Source of the DNA: Paragorgia papillata
Taxonomy: Eukaryota; Cnidaria; Anthozoa; Scleralcyonacea; Coralliidae
DNA length: 64,000 nucleotides
Reading direction: 5' to 3'
Assembly (NCBI GenBank): GCA_035771165.1
Contig: JAWNZC010000105.1
Span: 773,501 to 837,500, forward strand
Under the pieces are notes generated by a model, which worked only from the letters and a program-made list of their open reading frames with translations, ran no database searches and was not told the origin of the DNA. This document shows, one piece after another, positions 1 through 10,780 of the stretch (positions within the stretch are counted from its first letter, which is position 1; every line of letters starts with the position of its first letter). Position numbers and translations under genes: made by a program.

Positions 1-285
1 TTTTGACGACAGGGCTATCCAGCGGTTATTAGAGAATTTAAGGAAGTACTTCGTGATAACAGAAGTCAAATAGAGGCAAAAATTTTCATAACATCAAAAA
101 CTCAGGTGGCGTTGGAATTCGTCTGTTTTGAAGCATTTATATGTACGATATAGCAATAAAAACTTGATATTCAGATTCAGCAATGATTAAAGGTTCGAAT
201 GATCAACTTTTAGAAATTTACTAAAATTCAACCTGAGCCATGATTTTTTTGTATAAGACCACCTTAAAAACAAGAAACGTACCAC

Positions 286-432
286 CTTAATTGTTTTTTC
301 ACATGAAATAATTCGTTTCTGTTGAACTGATCCGTAGTCTCTTGGTTTTCTTAAGTTAAGACCATCAGGCAATCCTTCCATACAATATTCTGATGTGCCA
401 CTAACAATGCTTTGATATGGCAAAGCCACGCC
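286..432 (-). CDS. Possible host exon with a GTF2I-like repeat
   Basis: An open minus-strand stretch encodes a segment with the pattern EGLPxGLxLRKPxxYG followed by a basic/hydrophobic tail ending in TIK. This resembles the core of GTF2I-type repeats (EGLP-G-RxP-YG-L-I). A GT donor (AAG|GTGGTACG on the minus strand) closes the segment in phase 0 at 286. An AG lies near 432, but that boundary is uncertain. No other exon of the same gene was found, so it could be a host gene fragment, a pseudogene or chance. The repeat resemblance is from memory of the family. Confidence 0.3.
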
Positions 433-1910
433 TTGTTTTTTACTTGCACTCCCTATTTATAAATGCCAAAATAATGGGTTAATTGTAAACACGTTTTACT
501 AAAACTAAGAGAATGCGCGCTATCAATCATCAAAAGCAAAATTTAGAGCATTCTTACCAAAAGCTTTATTAAAAATATCCTTAACTTTATCAATCAATCC
601 TTCTCGATTTATCTCAATTTCACCTAATATCAAACAGTCAAAAAGAAGTAATTGTAATAATTAAGATCATTCTCACAAAACTGAAATACAGAATTTAAAG
701 TATAGTACAGTACTGTGCATAACAGTACTATATTGCATATAAAATAACACAGTACCTATGGTGTAGAATAATACACTGGACTAAGCAATAAGGTACACTT
801 CAATTTCAACTCACATGTACAAAATAGGTCATAGATCTGATTCACAAACTCATCATCAATCATTATTTACTAATTAAGATGGTTTCCCTCTTTCTTCTTT
901 CTAGATACTGTATTGTATCTCCCAATAATTCCCATGAAGAACAAAGGAGGATAAATTGTTTCAGCTATTATTAATCAGTTGGCAAAACCATTTTGGGTAA
1001 AGGTACACTGGCCTGGTAGTGCCCTCAAAAGAAAAGTAGAGGTATAGCTTTTGTCTATCTTGAGTTAGTTGAGTAGAATATGCTGAACCCACCAGTAATG
1101 GTAAACTGTAGTTCCCCAAACAAATTAAAGCAAGCTTTTGATGTACAACATACATCAAGAATTTACTACAGTTAGCCTAGAACATAAAGGACTAATATTC
1201 AACCAATGTGCATGCATGCACATGTGCACATACAACAACCTTCAACATTTGGTAATTGCAGATATGTTTCTTTATACTTTCTTATGAAACCTCCCAAGTT
1301 AGTAAGGTTATAGGTAAAACCCTCAAACCTCAGCATTGATTGTATAATTACAGCCTAATGTACCCTTGGTGCCAGAGGTTTTTCGATGCTTGTGAGGGAT
1401 AAGGGGTAGGGATGAGCTGATAATTGGAAATTAATCGGTAGAAGCCGATAATCAGCAACTTCCAGGCTTATCAGTTATCAGCCGATCACATTGACATATA
1501 TCGGCAGTCCGGTAAATACCATTCTGGCCTTTATACAGTACTTGTGAATTTCATTTTCTTTTATATGAAAAGTGCGAAGTTGTAGTGATTCCACAAAGAA
1601 ACTGTCAAATTTGATTAATTTGATAAGGTGCATTATGTTTAACACGTCATATTTCTTGTTTGGTGAAACATTTTTTGTTTCCACCTTCCGTCAATCGTAT
1701 TTCATTGTTCAGTTTACAATTGATATATCTTACCGGTATTTGCTCTATTCGGTGGTTATTATTATACTTGCATTTTGTAGTTGTCGGACTATAAAGCAGC
1801 AAGGCCAGGGCCAATCTGTTTTGAAATAGCTTGTGTGCAGTTGTAACATTGTAAAGCCTTTGTAAGCATGTTTTAATATGATGGAGACAATTGTCAGCCG
1901 CTTTAACTGA
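433..1910. other. Noncoding AT-rich host DNA, nothing recognised
   Basis: No supportable gene is visible. The stretch is AT-rich with scattered stop codons in all frames. The short open frames (for example 961-1158 minus and 1572-1829 plus) have no recognisable domain or splice context. Confidence 0.5.
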
Positions 1911-2237
1911 TCAACTACTAGATCAGCTCATAGATTACCTGTTGAAACTGGTCGATACAGCAATGTTTCATACAGTAATAGACTATGTAAACATTGCGAT
2001 CTTAACGAGACCGGGAATGAAGAACACTTTTTAACGTCATGTACAAACACAAAGTTCGCCGATCTCAGAGTAAATTTTATTGATAACCTATATAAAGTAA
2101 ATAGTTCATTCAAATTGTTTAATTCCCAAGATATTTTTATGTACCTTATGTCTATGCAAGACAGAACAGTTATGGCTTTGGCAGGGAAATACTGTTTCGA
2201 TGTTTTAACAATTTTTGATAACTTAACGTTAAGATAA
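1911..2237 (+). pseudogene. 3' end of a degenerate non-LTR retrotransposon ORF
   Basis: An open frame of about 108 codons ends in TAA at 2235-2237. It has an RLPVETGR segment, then a CKHC pair, then EEHFLTSC. This spacing (basic RxPxExGR, CxxC, E-HFL-xC) is the usual C-terminal tail after the reverse transcriptase domain of many non-LTR retrotransposons. No reverse transcriptase domain lies upstream, so this is a strongly 5'-truncated or eroded copy. Confidence 0.55.
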
Positions 2238-3424
2238 TAGAAATTAACTTTATATATATGTAATATGTATATGTCATGTAGTTGTAGTTAGTGTCACGTT
2301 TGTATCCTATATACCAAAGCTGGTATTGATGTTGTTGATCAAATAAATAAATACTACTGTATAACAACTCGGTCACTTGCAAAAGGTAAAGCTATTCAAA
2401 CAAGGAGAAAGCCGTTACTAGGTAAACAGTACGTACAGTATATGTTCTTTGATATACTGTGGCCCTTTCTTGTGTCTCTAGTCCTCAAGTCAAACTTCTT
2501 AGAGGCTATAGACCTCTTGCAGATGACGTCAACACGGTGCATCTGGAGGACAACTTCAAAGTTCCGACGTTCAACAGAGCAAATAATTAATGAAAATTCT
2601 ATAGTTTATAAGCATTTGTCCTCCACCAAGGGAATAAGTGCAAGTGGTCTATAGGTACTGTCAACACGGCATTTTTTCACGTCTGTAATAAATTCGTCTA
2701 TTGTGTCTTCATGGACAAACCTTGTCAGCAACATTACTGATCAACTACTCATGAATTCACCAATACCGATTTCTGATCAACTACTCATGAATTCACCAAT
2801 ACCGTCGGAAAACACCTCAACCCAATTCGGTCAAAGGCAAAAGAACTCGAAAACATGCCTTTACAGTTTCGCAAGGCCTGAAGAGATGATGCAATAATGC
2901 AATTTTGTGTGGCGAAAAAATAAAAATAATCATGGTATATAGTAGCATTAAATTGTTATATAATGCCGTATATTGGTTGTGAAGCACATGAATACTTGTT
3001 TTCTCCGGCTAAGAACTGATCAGTGATGGTACTACTAATGCAAGCTTGATGTGTCTTTTTCATTTGTGAACTCTTTCTGGTTCATGATGCATGCATGTAT
3101 ACATTCTTTGCCCAATATTAATACAAACGATATTAAATAAGAAAACAGGTTTCCAAATATAGTAGATGATTTACCAAGTTAATACTGTTCAATTGTATAG
3201 TATATGTGATATACTATATGTGATATAGTAATTATGAAATAGTTACCACTGAGAAGTACGTCGTGTTGGAAAGTCTTGCAAATATTCATTTCCCAATCGT
3301 CATGAATGTTCGCAAATGTTGCTTTTGCCTCTTCCGAAAGGGAGAATACATTTCTGTTGACTGTTGGATATCTTTGATTCAAGAGCATCTCTTGAAGGAC
3401 GAGCAACCTTAGTGTTAAAGAATA
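2238..3424. other. Noncoding host DNA with one short tandem duplication
   Basis: No gene is recognised. It contains a 36 bp tandem duplication at 2737-2804. A minus-strand open stretch at about 3246-3405 ends in a plausible GT donor but has no recognisable domain. Confidence 0.4.
2737..2804 (+). repeat. Tandem duplication, 36 bp period, two copies
   Basis: The sequence beginning CTGATCAACTACTCATGA occurs at 2737 and again at 2773 with only the last few bases differing. Confidence 0.85.
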
Positions 3425-3521
3425 AAGAACACGACGTTATCTGATAATGGAACATATTCATTGAGGGCAGAAATTAGTGGATACACTGCACCTGGTGAAA
3501 CATTTACTGTGATTATTCAAG
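3425..3521 (+). CDS. Possible host exon, unknown protein
   Basis: An open plus-strand frame of about 30 codons includes the segment SGYTAPGETFTVIIQ. It ends at a consensus donor (CAAG|GTACGTGG at 3521/3522). The pattern is reminiscent of a beta-sandwich extracellular domain such as a Reeler domain, but it is too short to assign. The upstream acceptor is not certain. Confidence 0.22.
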
Positions 3522-4227
3522 GTACGTGGATATGTAAATTACCAAACTATTTAGGACATAATCATTTTTCTATCAAGACAGTGTAAATGTCCAAATTCTT
3601 CTCAGTTTAGCCTGCATATAAGCAGGCGTTAGTTTATATTTATGTCTGTGGACATCTTCATTGACTCAACCAATAACCAATCAGCCTTTAGTATAATGCT
3701 TATATTTCGTCACATCTGATGAGTTCTGTTTTCGACTCAGGTGACGCGATATTCGCTTTGGGTCCACGGAATCCGCCCGTCACGCTCATCAGCAGAGACT
3801 TGGTGCTTAATTAACTGGGGTCCATCCAATCTCGACGTTTACGCCTGTAAATGCACAGATGATCCATACATGCTTAAATAACGTAATACCAAATTAACTT
3901 TAGTCATTTTCTTGTATTTTGTTGGTTAATTAATTCTGTTTGTGTCTACACAGGACTACTACTCAGAGACCAGTCTGCTGCTTTCCAATTCCAACTTCAC
4001 TAAGAGTATCATCAAGAAATAGCAAGGGTTTCTTGCTGTAGAAATAGTCGAAATAATATTGAAGAAATAACATTGAATGCTTTACAAATTTCTATAAAAG
4101 CTTTCTAAGATTGGCATTCATTTGTAGTATAAAATCAGGGCATGATATCAGGGCATTATATCGAAGACATCTTTGTGGACGTGGTAGATCTTACCTAACT
4201 TCCAGAGCTCCCTACGACACGAAAGGG
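3522..4227 (+). other. Probable 5' untranslated region of the interrupted non-LTR element
   Basis: No gene is seen here. The stretch lies directly upstream of the PHD/endonuclease ORF. The ORF can be read without a stop back to TTG at 4111, but the first ATG is at 4228. The 5' end of the retrotransposon cannot be placed from a single copy. Confidence 0.35.
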
Positions 4228-5224
4228 ATGAGTAGTTTCCAAATTAATCGCATTATTTTGTGTGGAGACATTCAGTCTAATCCAGGACCTATTGGGAAAC
4301 GAACTCCTAAATATCCATGCAAGGAATGTACTAAAACCGTTCGCAACAACCAAGACGCCATCTTGTGTGTTGAATGTAATATGTGGTCACACGCTAAATG
4401 CCTGAACATGTCTAAGGCGACGTTTAAGTATTATCTGGAGAACCCTGACATTGATTGGTTATGTTCGCTTTGCTCTCTCCCGTTTCTAAATGAAAACTAT
4501 ACAAAAGAATGGCAACCAGCTGCTGACTTAGATTTAAACAACTCCGACACAAGACCACCGATATGTGACGTCCCTGCAGGTGCGACTATAAATCACGATT
4601 ATTTGTACGATATAGCTTGCGAGTTCAATGCTGCTCCCAAGGATCTTAGAGTCGCGCACTTGAATATCTGTAGTCTCAGAAATAAGATGGACGAGTTGAG
4701 AGTTCTTCAAACTACTTGTAAATTTGATATTCTTGGGATAACAGAGACGCATTTAAACCCTAGTATTGGCGATCAAAATCTACATATAGATGGACTAAAA
4801 TTTATTCGCAGAGACAGAACTAAATGCAGAGGTGGAGGATGTATTTTATACTATGCTGAACATCTAAAGGTAATTCAGAGGAAAGACCTCGCTAAAGACG
4901 ACCTTGAAGCAATTTGGATTCAGGTGAAATTTCCGACGACCAACTCATTATTCTCGGTTATGTACAGATCAGAACTAGAATCGCCTAATTTTTTCAGAAA
5001 TCTACATGATGTACTCGAAAAGGCTTGGATGAAAACTAGTAATATCTTCCTCCTTGGCGACTTTAACTGCAACCTGCTTGATCTAAACGAAGAAACAGCA
5101 GATATTCCCTATAAAACAAAACATCTGCTGAATATATTTGATCTATTTAGTATGCAAAACATTATCAGAGAACCAACTCGCGTGACAATAACAACAAAGA
5201 CATTAATTGACCTAATTGTCACCA
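4228..5224 (+). pseudogene. Non-LTR retrotransposon ORF, 5' half: 2A-like motif, PHD finger, endonuclease
   Basis: This is the 5' half of an L2/CR1-like retrotransposon protein. From the N terminus it has a 2A-like motif (GDIQSNPGP, 4264-4290) and then a PHD-type zinc finger with Cys4-His-Cys3 spacing (about 4315-4476). An exonuclease-endonuclease-phosphatase domain follows, with LNICSLRNK, a GITETHL motif carrying the catalytic Glu, and LLGDFNCNLLD. The frame is cut at 5224, before the expected SDH motif that ends this domain. It runs straight into virus-derived sequence, making a chimeric ORF to 5334. The matching reverse transcriptase half resumes at 44522 on the same strand. ATG 4228 is chosen because the longer reading starts with TTG. 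Confidence 0.85.
4264..4290 (+). other. 2A-like ribosome-skipping motif
   Basis: The codons spell GDIQSNPGP. The 2A consensus is D-x-E-x-N-P-G-P, with skipping between the last Gly and Pro. Here Gln replaces the usual Glu, which may lower activity. 2A-like motifs near the N terminus are known in some non-LTR retrotransposons of marine invertebrates. Confidence 0.7.
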
Positions 5225-7586
5225 CAAAATTTAAAACTACTTATCTACATTGTAAAGACGTGTGGACAACAGAACGGCCATTTGGAGGCGACGACTTCGA
5301 CGAATTATTCTGGGTTAAAATGCAGGTAATTTGAATTTGACGCTCGTGAAAATTTGGCGCGTGAGAATTTGAATTTGGCGCTCAAACAATTTTTTTTTAA
5401 AATTTGTAGGATTATTACAAATTGTCTGAACAACACAGGCTCAATGGTTGCTGCTTGCCCCCAGAGTGCCACGAACTATCATCGGCAGAGGCTTGTCGTT
5501 ACTTGGCCGAAAATTTCCCTTTCCCCCTTCTCAAATCTGTGGGTTTTGAAGGTCTGAATGAAAATTGTGTGAATTTTAAGTCAGATGAAACGCAATCTTC
5601 GTTTGATTTTGCTACCAAGGGGCAGCAAAGAAGGGCTAAGTGTGTGATGTATACTTGTTCTTGGTCGATTCTTTTTAAATTTATATATATAATATCTACC
5701 CTGGTCGAGAAGCTGAAGGACCTGTTTGATGGTGTCTATATCTGGTGTCCTCAAGACTCGCACCCCTGTTTTATTGCGCTTGCCTACACCAACAAAGATT
5801 TACCGTCCGCGCCTCATTGCCTGACTAAATTTACGATTACTGATTTAACCACATTGCTGCCTTATTTAGAGAATAAAGCGACTGTAGTTTGGGGTTGCTT
5901 CCAAATAATTAAGGCAGGGGTGAAACCCGATAGGAATTTTTGGCGAGATTTATGTTTAACTAAGGGGCTTACCACCCAGGGGGAATTACAAAAGTGGGTA
6001 GAGAAATATAAAGAGCGGGGAGAATTAAACATTCAATACAAAATATTGTGGCGCAGCGACGTTCACTATTGTAAGTATCTACAAGAAACGAGCGAAGCTG
6101 CGTTATCTATAATGAAAACTCGTGACCCTTTAAATCTGTCAGATAAGTTAAATTTCGTTTCTTTTTATTTTGACCCAGCAAATTGGGACATTATACACAA
6201 ATATGGCCTAAGAGATGTCCCAATTTGCTCGGCACAACGTTTAAAGTATTGGGGTAATTTTTGGGTTAAATTTTTTCACGCGAACGGCATCTCCCCTTTT
6301 GAGTTTTGTAGGTACATCGGTTTATCTTTGTCGGGTGTAAACAATCGATCAAATTTAATTGTAATTTCTGGACCCACTAGAACCGGCAAAAGCCTTTTTA
6401 TTTCTTGCCTGAAAAACATTTTAGACATTTTCGATCCCCCTGATTTTGAAGAGGACATTTCAAAAATTCTCGCCTATGCAGGCGATTCGGATTGTGTGGT
6501 GTTTGGGGATGCCAGTGACGAGACTTTGTTGAAGTTGTCGCGGAGTAGGATTATTCTCGAGGGGAGAACAATCCGTGGTAGGAAGTTGTACGGCCACTTC
6601 GAGAAGGTGAAATCGAAAACGGTCATTATAACGACAAACTCGAAATACGCAAACCTACCAAGTTGGTTAACGCCTGCCAGTAGCCAAAAAGAGGAAGGAG
6701 ACTTCAACCGATACATTGAATTAAAAAGCAGAGGAAAATGGGTTAAGTTTGGAAAGTGCGTCGACATCGAAGAGTTGGAGCTTGAGACAAGCGTCGCACT
6801 TGCCAAACTTATCCTGTTTTCCACTGAAATGAATCCAAAGAGGTTTGTCGATGACAGCATTACCGAATACTCCTGGCGACCTGTTTATGGGGATTTCTAC
6901 ACGGGAGAAGTAAACAAACCTAACAACGCATTACCGTTACAAAATTGGTATTCTAATTGGTTTACAGACAAGGTACTAAATGTGTAATTGTAATTTAAAA
7001 AATTACAATTTCATTATTTAGTTGGGGTTTTTTTTATCTTTTTAAGGTCTACTTAAATGAAAGCTATGTTCACCAACTTTTAAACGACGACGACATATCC
7101 ATCGCTCTATGCAAAACTTGGCCCGAAAAAATGGCAGTCCTTTTGTCACACGATGAAATTAACGTATCCGCCTGTAGACGCCATTTTGGTAATGGCGGGT
7201 ATGGGCGGATACAGCAGTTTCTGAGAGACTGCTTCTATGGTCATTTTAAACAAATACCTCCTTATAAGCCGGTAAAGCAGCCGCCCGCGTTTGGAGGAAC
7301 AACGTATGTTTCCAACCGAAACATTGCCGCCATGAGTCACATGTTAGACAAAGAAGACTTGGAACTAGCTTTAAGAAGAACCACCAGCACCACCGCCACC
7401 ACCACCACCACCTTAGACAACGCCCTTACGATAGTAAAAAGCATGATCAAGAAATTTGGCAGAGAGGACACTAAAGCAAGAATTTCGTGGCCAAAAGATA
7501 TTGATTTGATGGGAGATGTGTGGACATGTTCACTAAATAGAATACCAGAATGGTTTAAAACAATTATTTTTGATTTGACGAAATAA
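5225..7586 (+). pseudogene. SF3 helicase gene, unit 1 copy, 5'-truncated
   Basis: This copy begins inside exon 2 at the retrotransposon junction, so exon 1 and most of the acidic N-terminal region are missing. Remaining exons: exon 2 part 5225-5325, exon 3 5410-6972, exon 4 7047-7586. The helicase core (GPTRTGKS, about 6370-6393) is intact. Relative to units 2 and 3 it carries two amino-acid differences in exon 3 (E for Q near 5980, R for S near 6121). Read through from 4111 it forms a chimeric frame with the retrotransposon endonuclease. Confidence 0.85.
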
Positions 7587-7603
7587 AATGCAAATAATTT
7601 TAC

Positions 7604-8566
7604 CTAAAAAAATACGTTGTCCCATGATATGTGTTCTCCACGTTTCAGTCTTTTCTGGTTAGCTTCATATTCTTCAATTTCGTTTACTATTTCTTCATCT
7701 TGCGAGTCGTATGACTCGCTGGAAAAGTTGTCGTCGTCATCAATGTCGTCAACAGCATTTTTTATACCATATAACGCTTTTGAACCAGTGTTGATAGCCT
7801 TCAAGGCCATGTTTATCCCTTTTTGGGCACCTGGAGTATCTAGTTTTCCCATAATTTTCCTTTCGATTGAGTTATCTACATATTTTACAGGATTCGTTAT
7901 AAAACGAGCAGCGTCGCCAAAAAAACCTTTGCCCTTCTTCTTCCTCTTCTTCTTTCTATCTCGAAGATTGTGATCATGCAAATTCATCAAATTGACTCGA
8001 GGAATTACATTTTCTCTTTCGTTGTATTCTTCCATAGCGCCAACTTCTTTACGCGCGTATCGTTGTTTTTTTCGTACAGGTGTTGGTATTTTTGTTGGTT
8101 GTGCTTGTGCTTGTGCTTGTGCTTGTGCTTGTGCTTGTAGTAGTGGTAGTAGTGGTAGTTGTGCTTGTGGTGCTTGTAGTGGTAGTGGTATTAGTGCTTG
8201 TGGTCGTCGTGGTGGTATTGGTCGTTGTGGTGGTTGTGGTGGTTGTGGTGGTTGTGGTGGTTGTGGTGGTGGTCGTGGTGGTCGTGGTCGTGGTATTGGT
8301 GGCATTGCTTGTCTTAAATCAGTTTGTAAGCTTTGCAGGTGTGGAATGGCTGAACTACCAAATTCGGAAACTAGGCGTTCTGCATTATCCATAGAAGCTT
8401 GAAAACGTCGTTGTTGCTTGTTTGGCAGTTTATAATATGTTTTTTGTAATTTAACCAACCCGGCATTCGCCAGGCCATCTACTTTAGTCAAAATTGTTTC
8501 AGGCATTCCAGATATAAAACCACCCCTATTTGCCCATGTTAAAAAGTCATGTTCCATTTTTTCCAT
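7604..8566 (-). CDS. Pro/Gln/Ala-rich basic late protein, unit 1
   Basis: This is about 320 residues. The ATG at 8566 is chosen because the longer reading starts with TTG, and because the ATG lies one base after the stop of the upstream zinc-finger gene. The N-terminal third looks helical and charged. The middle is low complexity, with runs of PQPP and AQ repeats. The C-terminal third has a strong basic cluster (RKKKRKKKGKG) followed by a GFFGDAARF-type segment and an acidic tail. I do not recognise it. A nuclear or DNA-binding core/minor capsid role is inferred from the basic cluster and its place beside late genes. The low-complexity tract differs in length between units. Confidence 0.7.
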   Translation of the reverse strand: MEKMEHDFLTWANRGGFISGMPETILTKVDGLANAGLVKLQKTYYKLPNKQQRRFQASMDNAERLVSEFGSSAIPHLQSLQTDLRQAMPPIPRPRPPRPPPQPPQPPQPPQPPQRPIPPRRPQALIPLPLQAPQAQLPLLPLLQAQAQAQAQAQAQPTKIPTPVRKKQRYARKEVGAMEEYNERENVIPRVNLMNLHDHNLRDRKKKRKKKGKGFFGDAARFITNPVKYVDNSIERKIMGKLDTPGAQKGINMALKAINTGSKALYGIKNAVDDIDDDDNFSSESYDSQDEEIVNEIEEYEANQKRLKRGEHISWDNVFF

Positions 8567-8567
8567 T

Positions 8568-9186
8568 TTAAAACCACGCACTAGCCACACTTTCGTTTTC
8601 AATTCTGCCAATACCAAAGCCAAGTTTACTAAGTATACCAGTTTTTTTTAACACTTTGTTAGCAATAAATGGTATAATAGCTGGGAGGACAGAACTTGCC
8701 ACGGTACCAATAAAACCACCTCTGGCGTGATAACGAACTGTACTAGATGCCTGTGCAGGCAATTTAATACCGTATGCACGGCAAACCTGCAACAGCCCGT
8801 TGCAAGTAGATTGAATTGGCACGCTTTGACCAGTATCTGGAAATGGGTTTATTTCCCCGTCCAACAGTTTTCTTGACTAAATTACCAAGTTCGTATAGGT
8901 GGGGTGCTAAACTACCGATATCTTGGACCAAGACGCGGCTGTCCCCTAAAGTCTCTTCGAGTAGTTTAGTTCCAGATTGAATTATTTTACTGGATCTACC
9001 AGCAAGATCTTTAACTTTGTTAAATGTACGCCTACCGTCTGCAATACGGTTTGATATACCTCGTCCTCTGCGGTACCCACCTTGGTTACAGATGTACTTT
9101 AATTGACCACAGCTTCTTTGGTGAATTTTAACGCCTTTTTCGCCTTTAAACGTGCGTTTGCATGCAGCACACTTTGCTCTAGCCAT
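8568..9186 (-). pseudogene. C2HC zinc-finger/hydrophobic late protein, unit 1, frameshifted
   Basis: This is the same gene as 22320-22937. One extra T in the run near 8852-8854, relative to the other two units, breaks the frame. The N-terminal part stays open to about 8764 and the C-terminal part is open in another frame from 8864 down. Confidence 0.85.
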
Positions 9187-9337
9187 GTTTAACCCTTATA
9201 CAAAACCCTTCCCTTTTATAGAAAATCTCACAGATTTCACACAGATCTATTCTCACAGATTTCTATTACTCACAGATTTCTATTACTCACAGATTTCTAT
9301 TACTCACAGATTTCTATTACTCACAGATTTCTTTTCT
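9187..9337. promoter_or_regulatory. Divergent late intergenic region with 17 bp minisatellite, unit 1
   Basis: This is a 151 bp gap between the divergent zinc-finger gene (minus) and the 480-residue late gene (plus). It has a TATA-like stretch (CCTTTTATAG) near 9210 and four copies of a 17 bp repeat. A promoter role is inferred from position. Confidence 0.4.
9261..9328 (+). repeat. 17 bp tandem repeat, four copies (unit 1)
   Basis: The unit TTCTATTACTCACAGAT is repeated four times here, five times in unit 2 and three times in unit 3. Each unit contains CTCACAG, and the block ends 9 bases before the ATG of the next gene. Confidence 0.95.
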
Positions 9338-10780
9338 ATGCGTCACTGCGGTTATAAAATTGCGAAGGAAATTTTAAAATCAGTTCAAATTCAAGCGTTA
9401 AACAGTCGTTTCAGTTTCAAGAATTCATCGTTTCAAGTTCAAGGTATGTTGGCTTTGGGTGTATCAAAAGGTGACAATTACGTCCCACAAGCTTTAAAGA
9501 GAACCCTGTACCCACACATTGGTTATGGGGTGCCAAGCAAGCGCGCGAAATTGGGTATTTTACCAAATCTAGTTGGAGATGGGTGGGATGGAAAAGCCCT
9601 AGATGCATTTCCATCATACACGTCGTATGGGTTTGGGACACTGGAAGTAAATGGCGCAGTTCGCGTTATTGAAAATGGGGGTGAAAGATGGTGGGGTCAG
9701 AACACATCCCAGCCTTCTGTATCACCCGTGTTTAAGGTTGACAACGACATATTTGGTGGTCCGAAGATTGAGATTAATAAATCAGAATTGGGAGATGTTG
9801 AGTGGGATAAAGTTGCCAAAATTGTTTGTGAAGCAAGACCGAACTCGGAGGGTAACAGACCTAGTAATTGGACGTCGAACGAAGTCAAATTCTACCAGAC
9901 CGATAACAAAATAACTATAACCCGTCCAGACAATCATGTTACATTAAGGGGAAGACTTCATACCCGTCTCGCCAAACAATTTTATGTCGACCCACCCTTG
10001 AAAAACGACCAGAGCTATTTCATCCTTAATGATCCACTAAGAGAAATAACAAAACAATCGGAGGCCCAAAACGTGAGGCTAATGGCGTCAGGGTATAACC
10101 TATTGCTTCTCAATGGTCATAACATAGAAAACAACTCATACCTTTATGCACCAGAGATTTATGGCTATCCCAACAAGCTTGAAATCCGTTTGACATTTCA
10201 TTACGGGGTGGCAGGCAATACAATTTATGCAAACAAGAAGGGGCTATCAAAATATGTGTATTCTAGAAATGCTACTTCTTACACACAGTTGTCTGACAAA
10301 GAAACAAGAACCGTAATTTCAGACACTTCGACCAATACTTACTTTGCGTCAAAAAAGAGTGTCCCTGAGAGTGTGAACAACGGCTTCTTCCGACATCGAG
10401 GCAAATATAGTTACAAGCACGACTTTGCAACTGAGGATATCGTTAGTTTTAAAGGAGACGATGGTAGAAAGACATATTCTCCAAGAATGATTTCTGGGTA
10501 TTTTGTTGATGGCAACCCTGCTATTAAAATCCCCCTGCTTGATGGGATCCTTATGGGTGGCTATTTTTATGCGGTACAAATAATGGGAACGCAAGTAGTG
10601 TCGGCCGCAAAAGCGTGTATTGCTTTAACCAGAAAGAAAACTGATTATCAAGACATGAACATTGAGTTTGAAACTAGACCAGGCGCAAGCTATTACTGTT
10701 TTATACCCGATACGGGTGTTGCTACCGTCAAGTTTAATACCAACGCCAGATCGCTTTATAGTTATGCCACTACTTTATAG
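9338..10780 (+). CDS. Late structural protein candidate, 480 aa, unit 1
   Basis: This is the first gene of the rightward late block. ATG 9338 is the first ATG after the 17 bp repeats; a second ATG about 36 codons on is an alternative start. The protein is rich in short beta-prone segments, Asn, Gly and aromatic residues, with a basic N terminus and no membrane segment, as expected of a capsid or penton-like protein. I cannot assign it to a named capsid family by eye. Its TAG stop is followed immediately by the ATG of the next gene, and the TTTATAG before that ATG looks like a 3' splice site. Confidence 0.65.
   Translation: MRHCGYKIAKEILKSVQIQALNSRFSFKNSSFQVQGMLALGVSKGDNYVPQALKRTLYPHIGYGVPSKRAKLGILPNLVGDGWDGKALDAFPSYTSYGFGTLEVNGAVRVIENGGERWWGQNTSQPSVSPVFKVDNDIFGGPKIEINKSELGDVEWDKVAKIVCEARPNSEGNRPSNWTSNEVKFYQTDNKITITRPDNHVTLRGRLHTRLAKQFYVDPPLKNDQSYFILNDPLREITKQSEAQNVRLMASGYNLLLLNGHNIENNSYLYAPEIYGYPNKLEIRLTFHYGVAGNTIYANKKGLSKYVYSRNATSYTQLSDKETRTVISDTSTNTYFASKKSVPESVNNGFFRHRGKYSYKHDFATEDIVSFKGDDGRKTYSPRMISGYFVDGNPAIKIPLLDGILMGGYFYAVQIMGTQVVSAAKACIALTRKKTDYQDMNIEFETRPGASYYCFIPDTGVATVKFNTNARSLYSYATTL

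Noticed and set aside
5410..6972. Parvovirus-type NS1 or CRESS Rep
   Set aside because: The region before the SF3 core shows no HUH nickase motif, and the gene is embedded in a much larger dsDNA-type gene set.
8080..8402. Plus-strand Val-rich and Cys/Gly-rich open frames over the late gene (also at 21835 and 35653)
   Set aside because: Antisense shadows of the Pro/Gln/Ala-rich tract.
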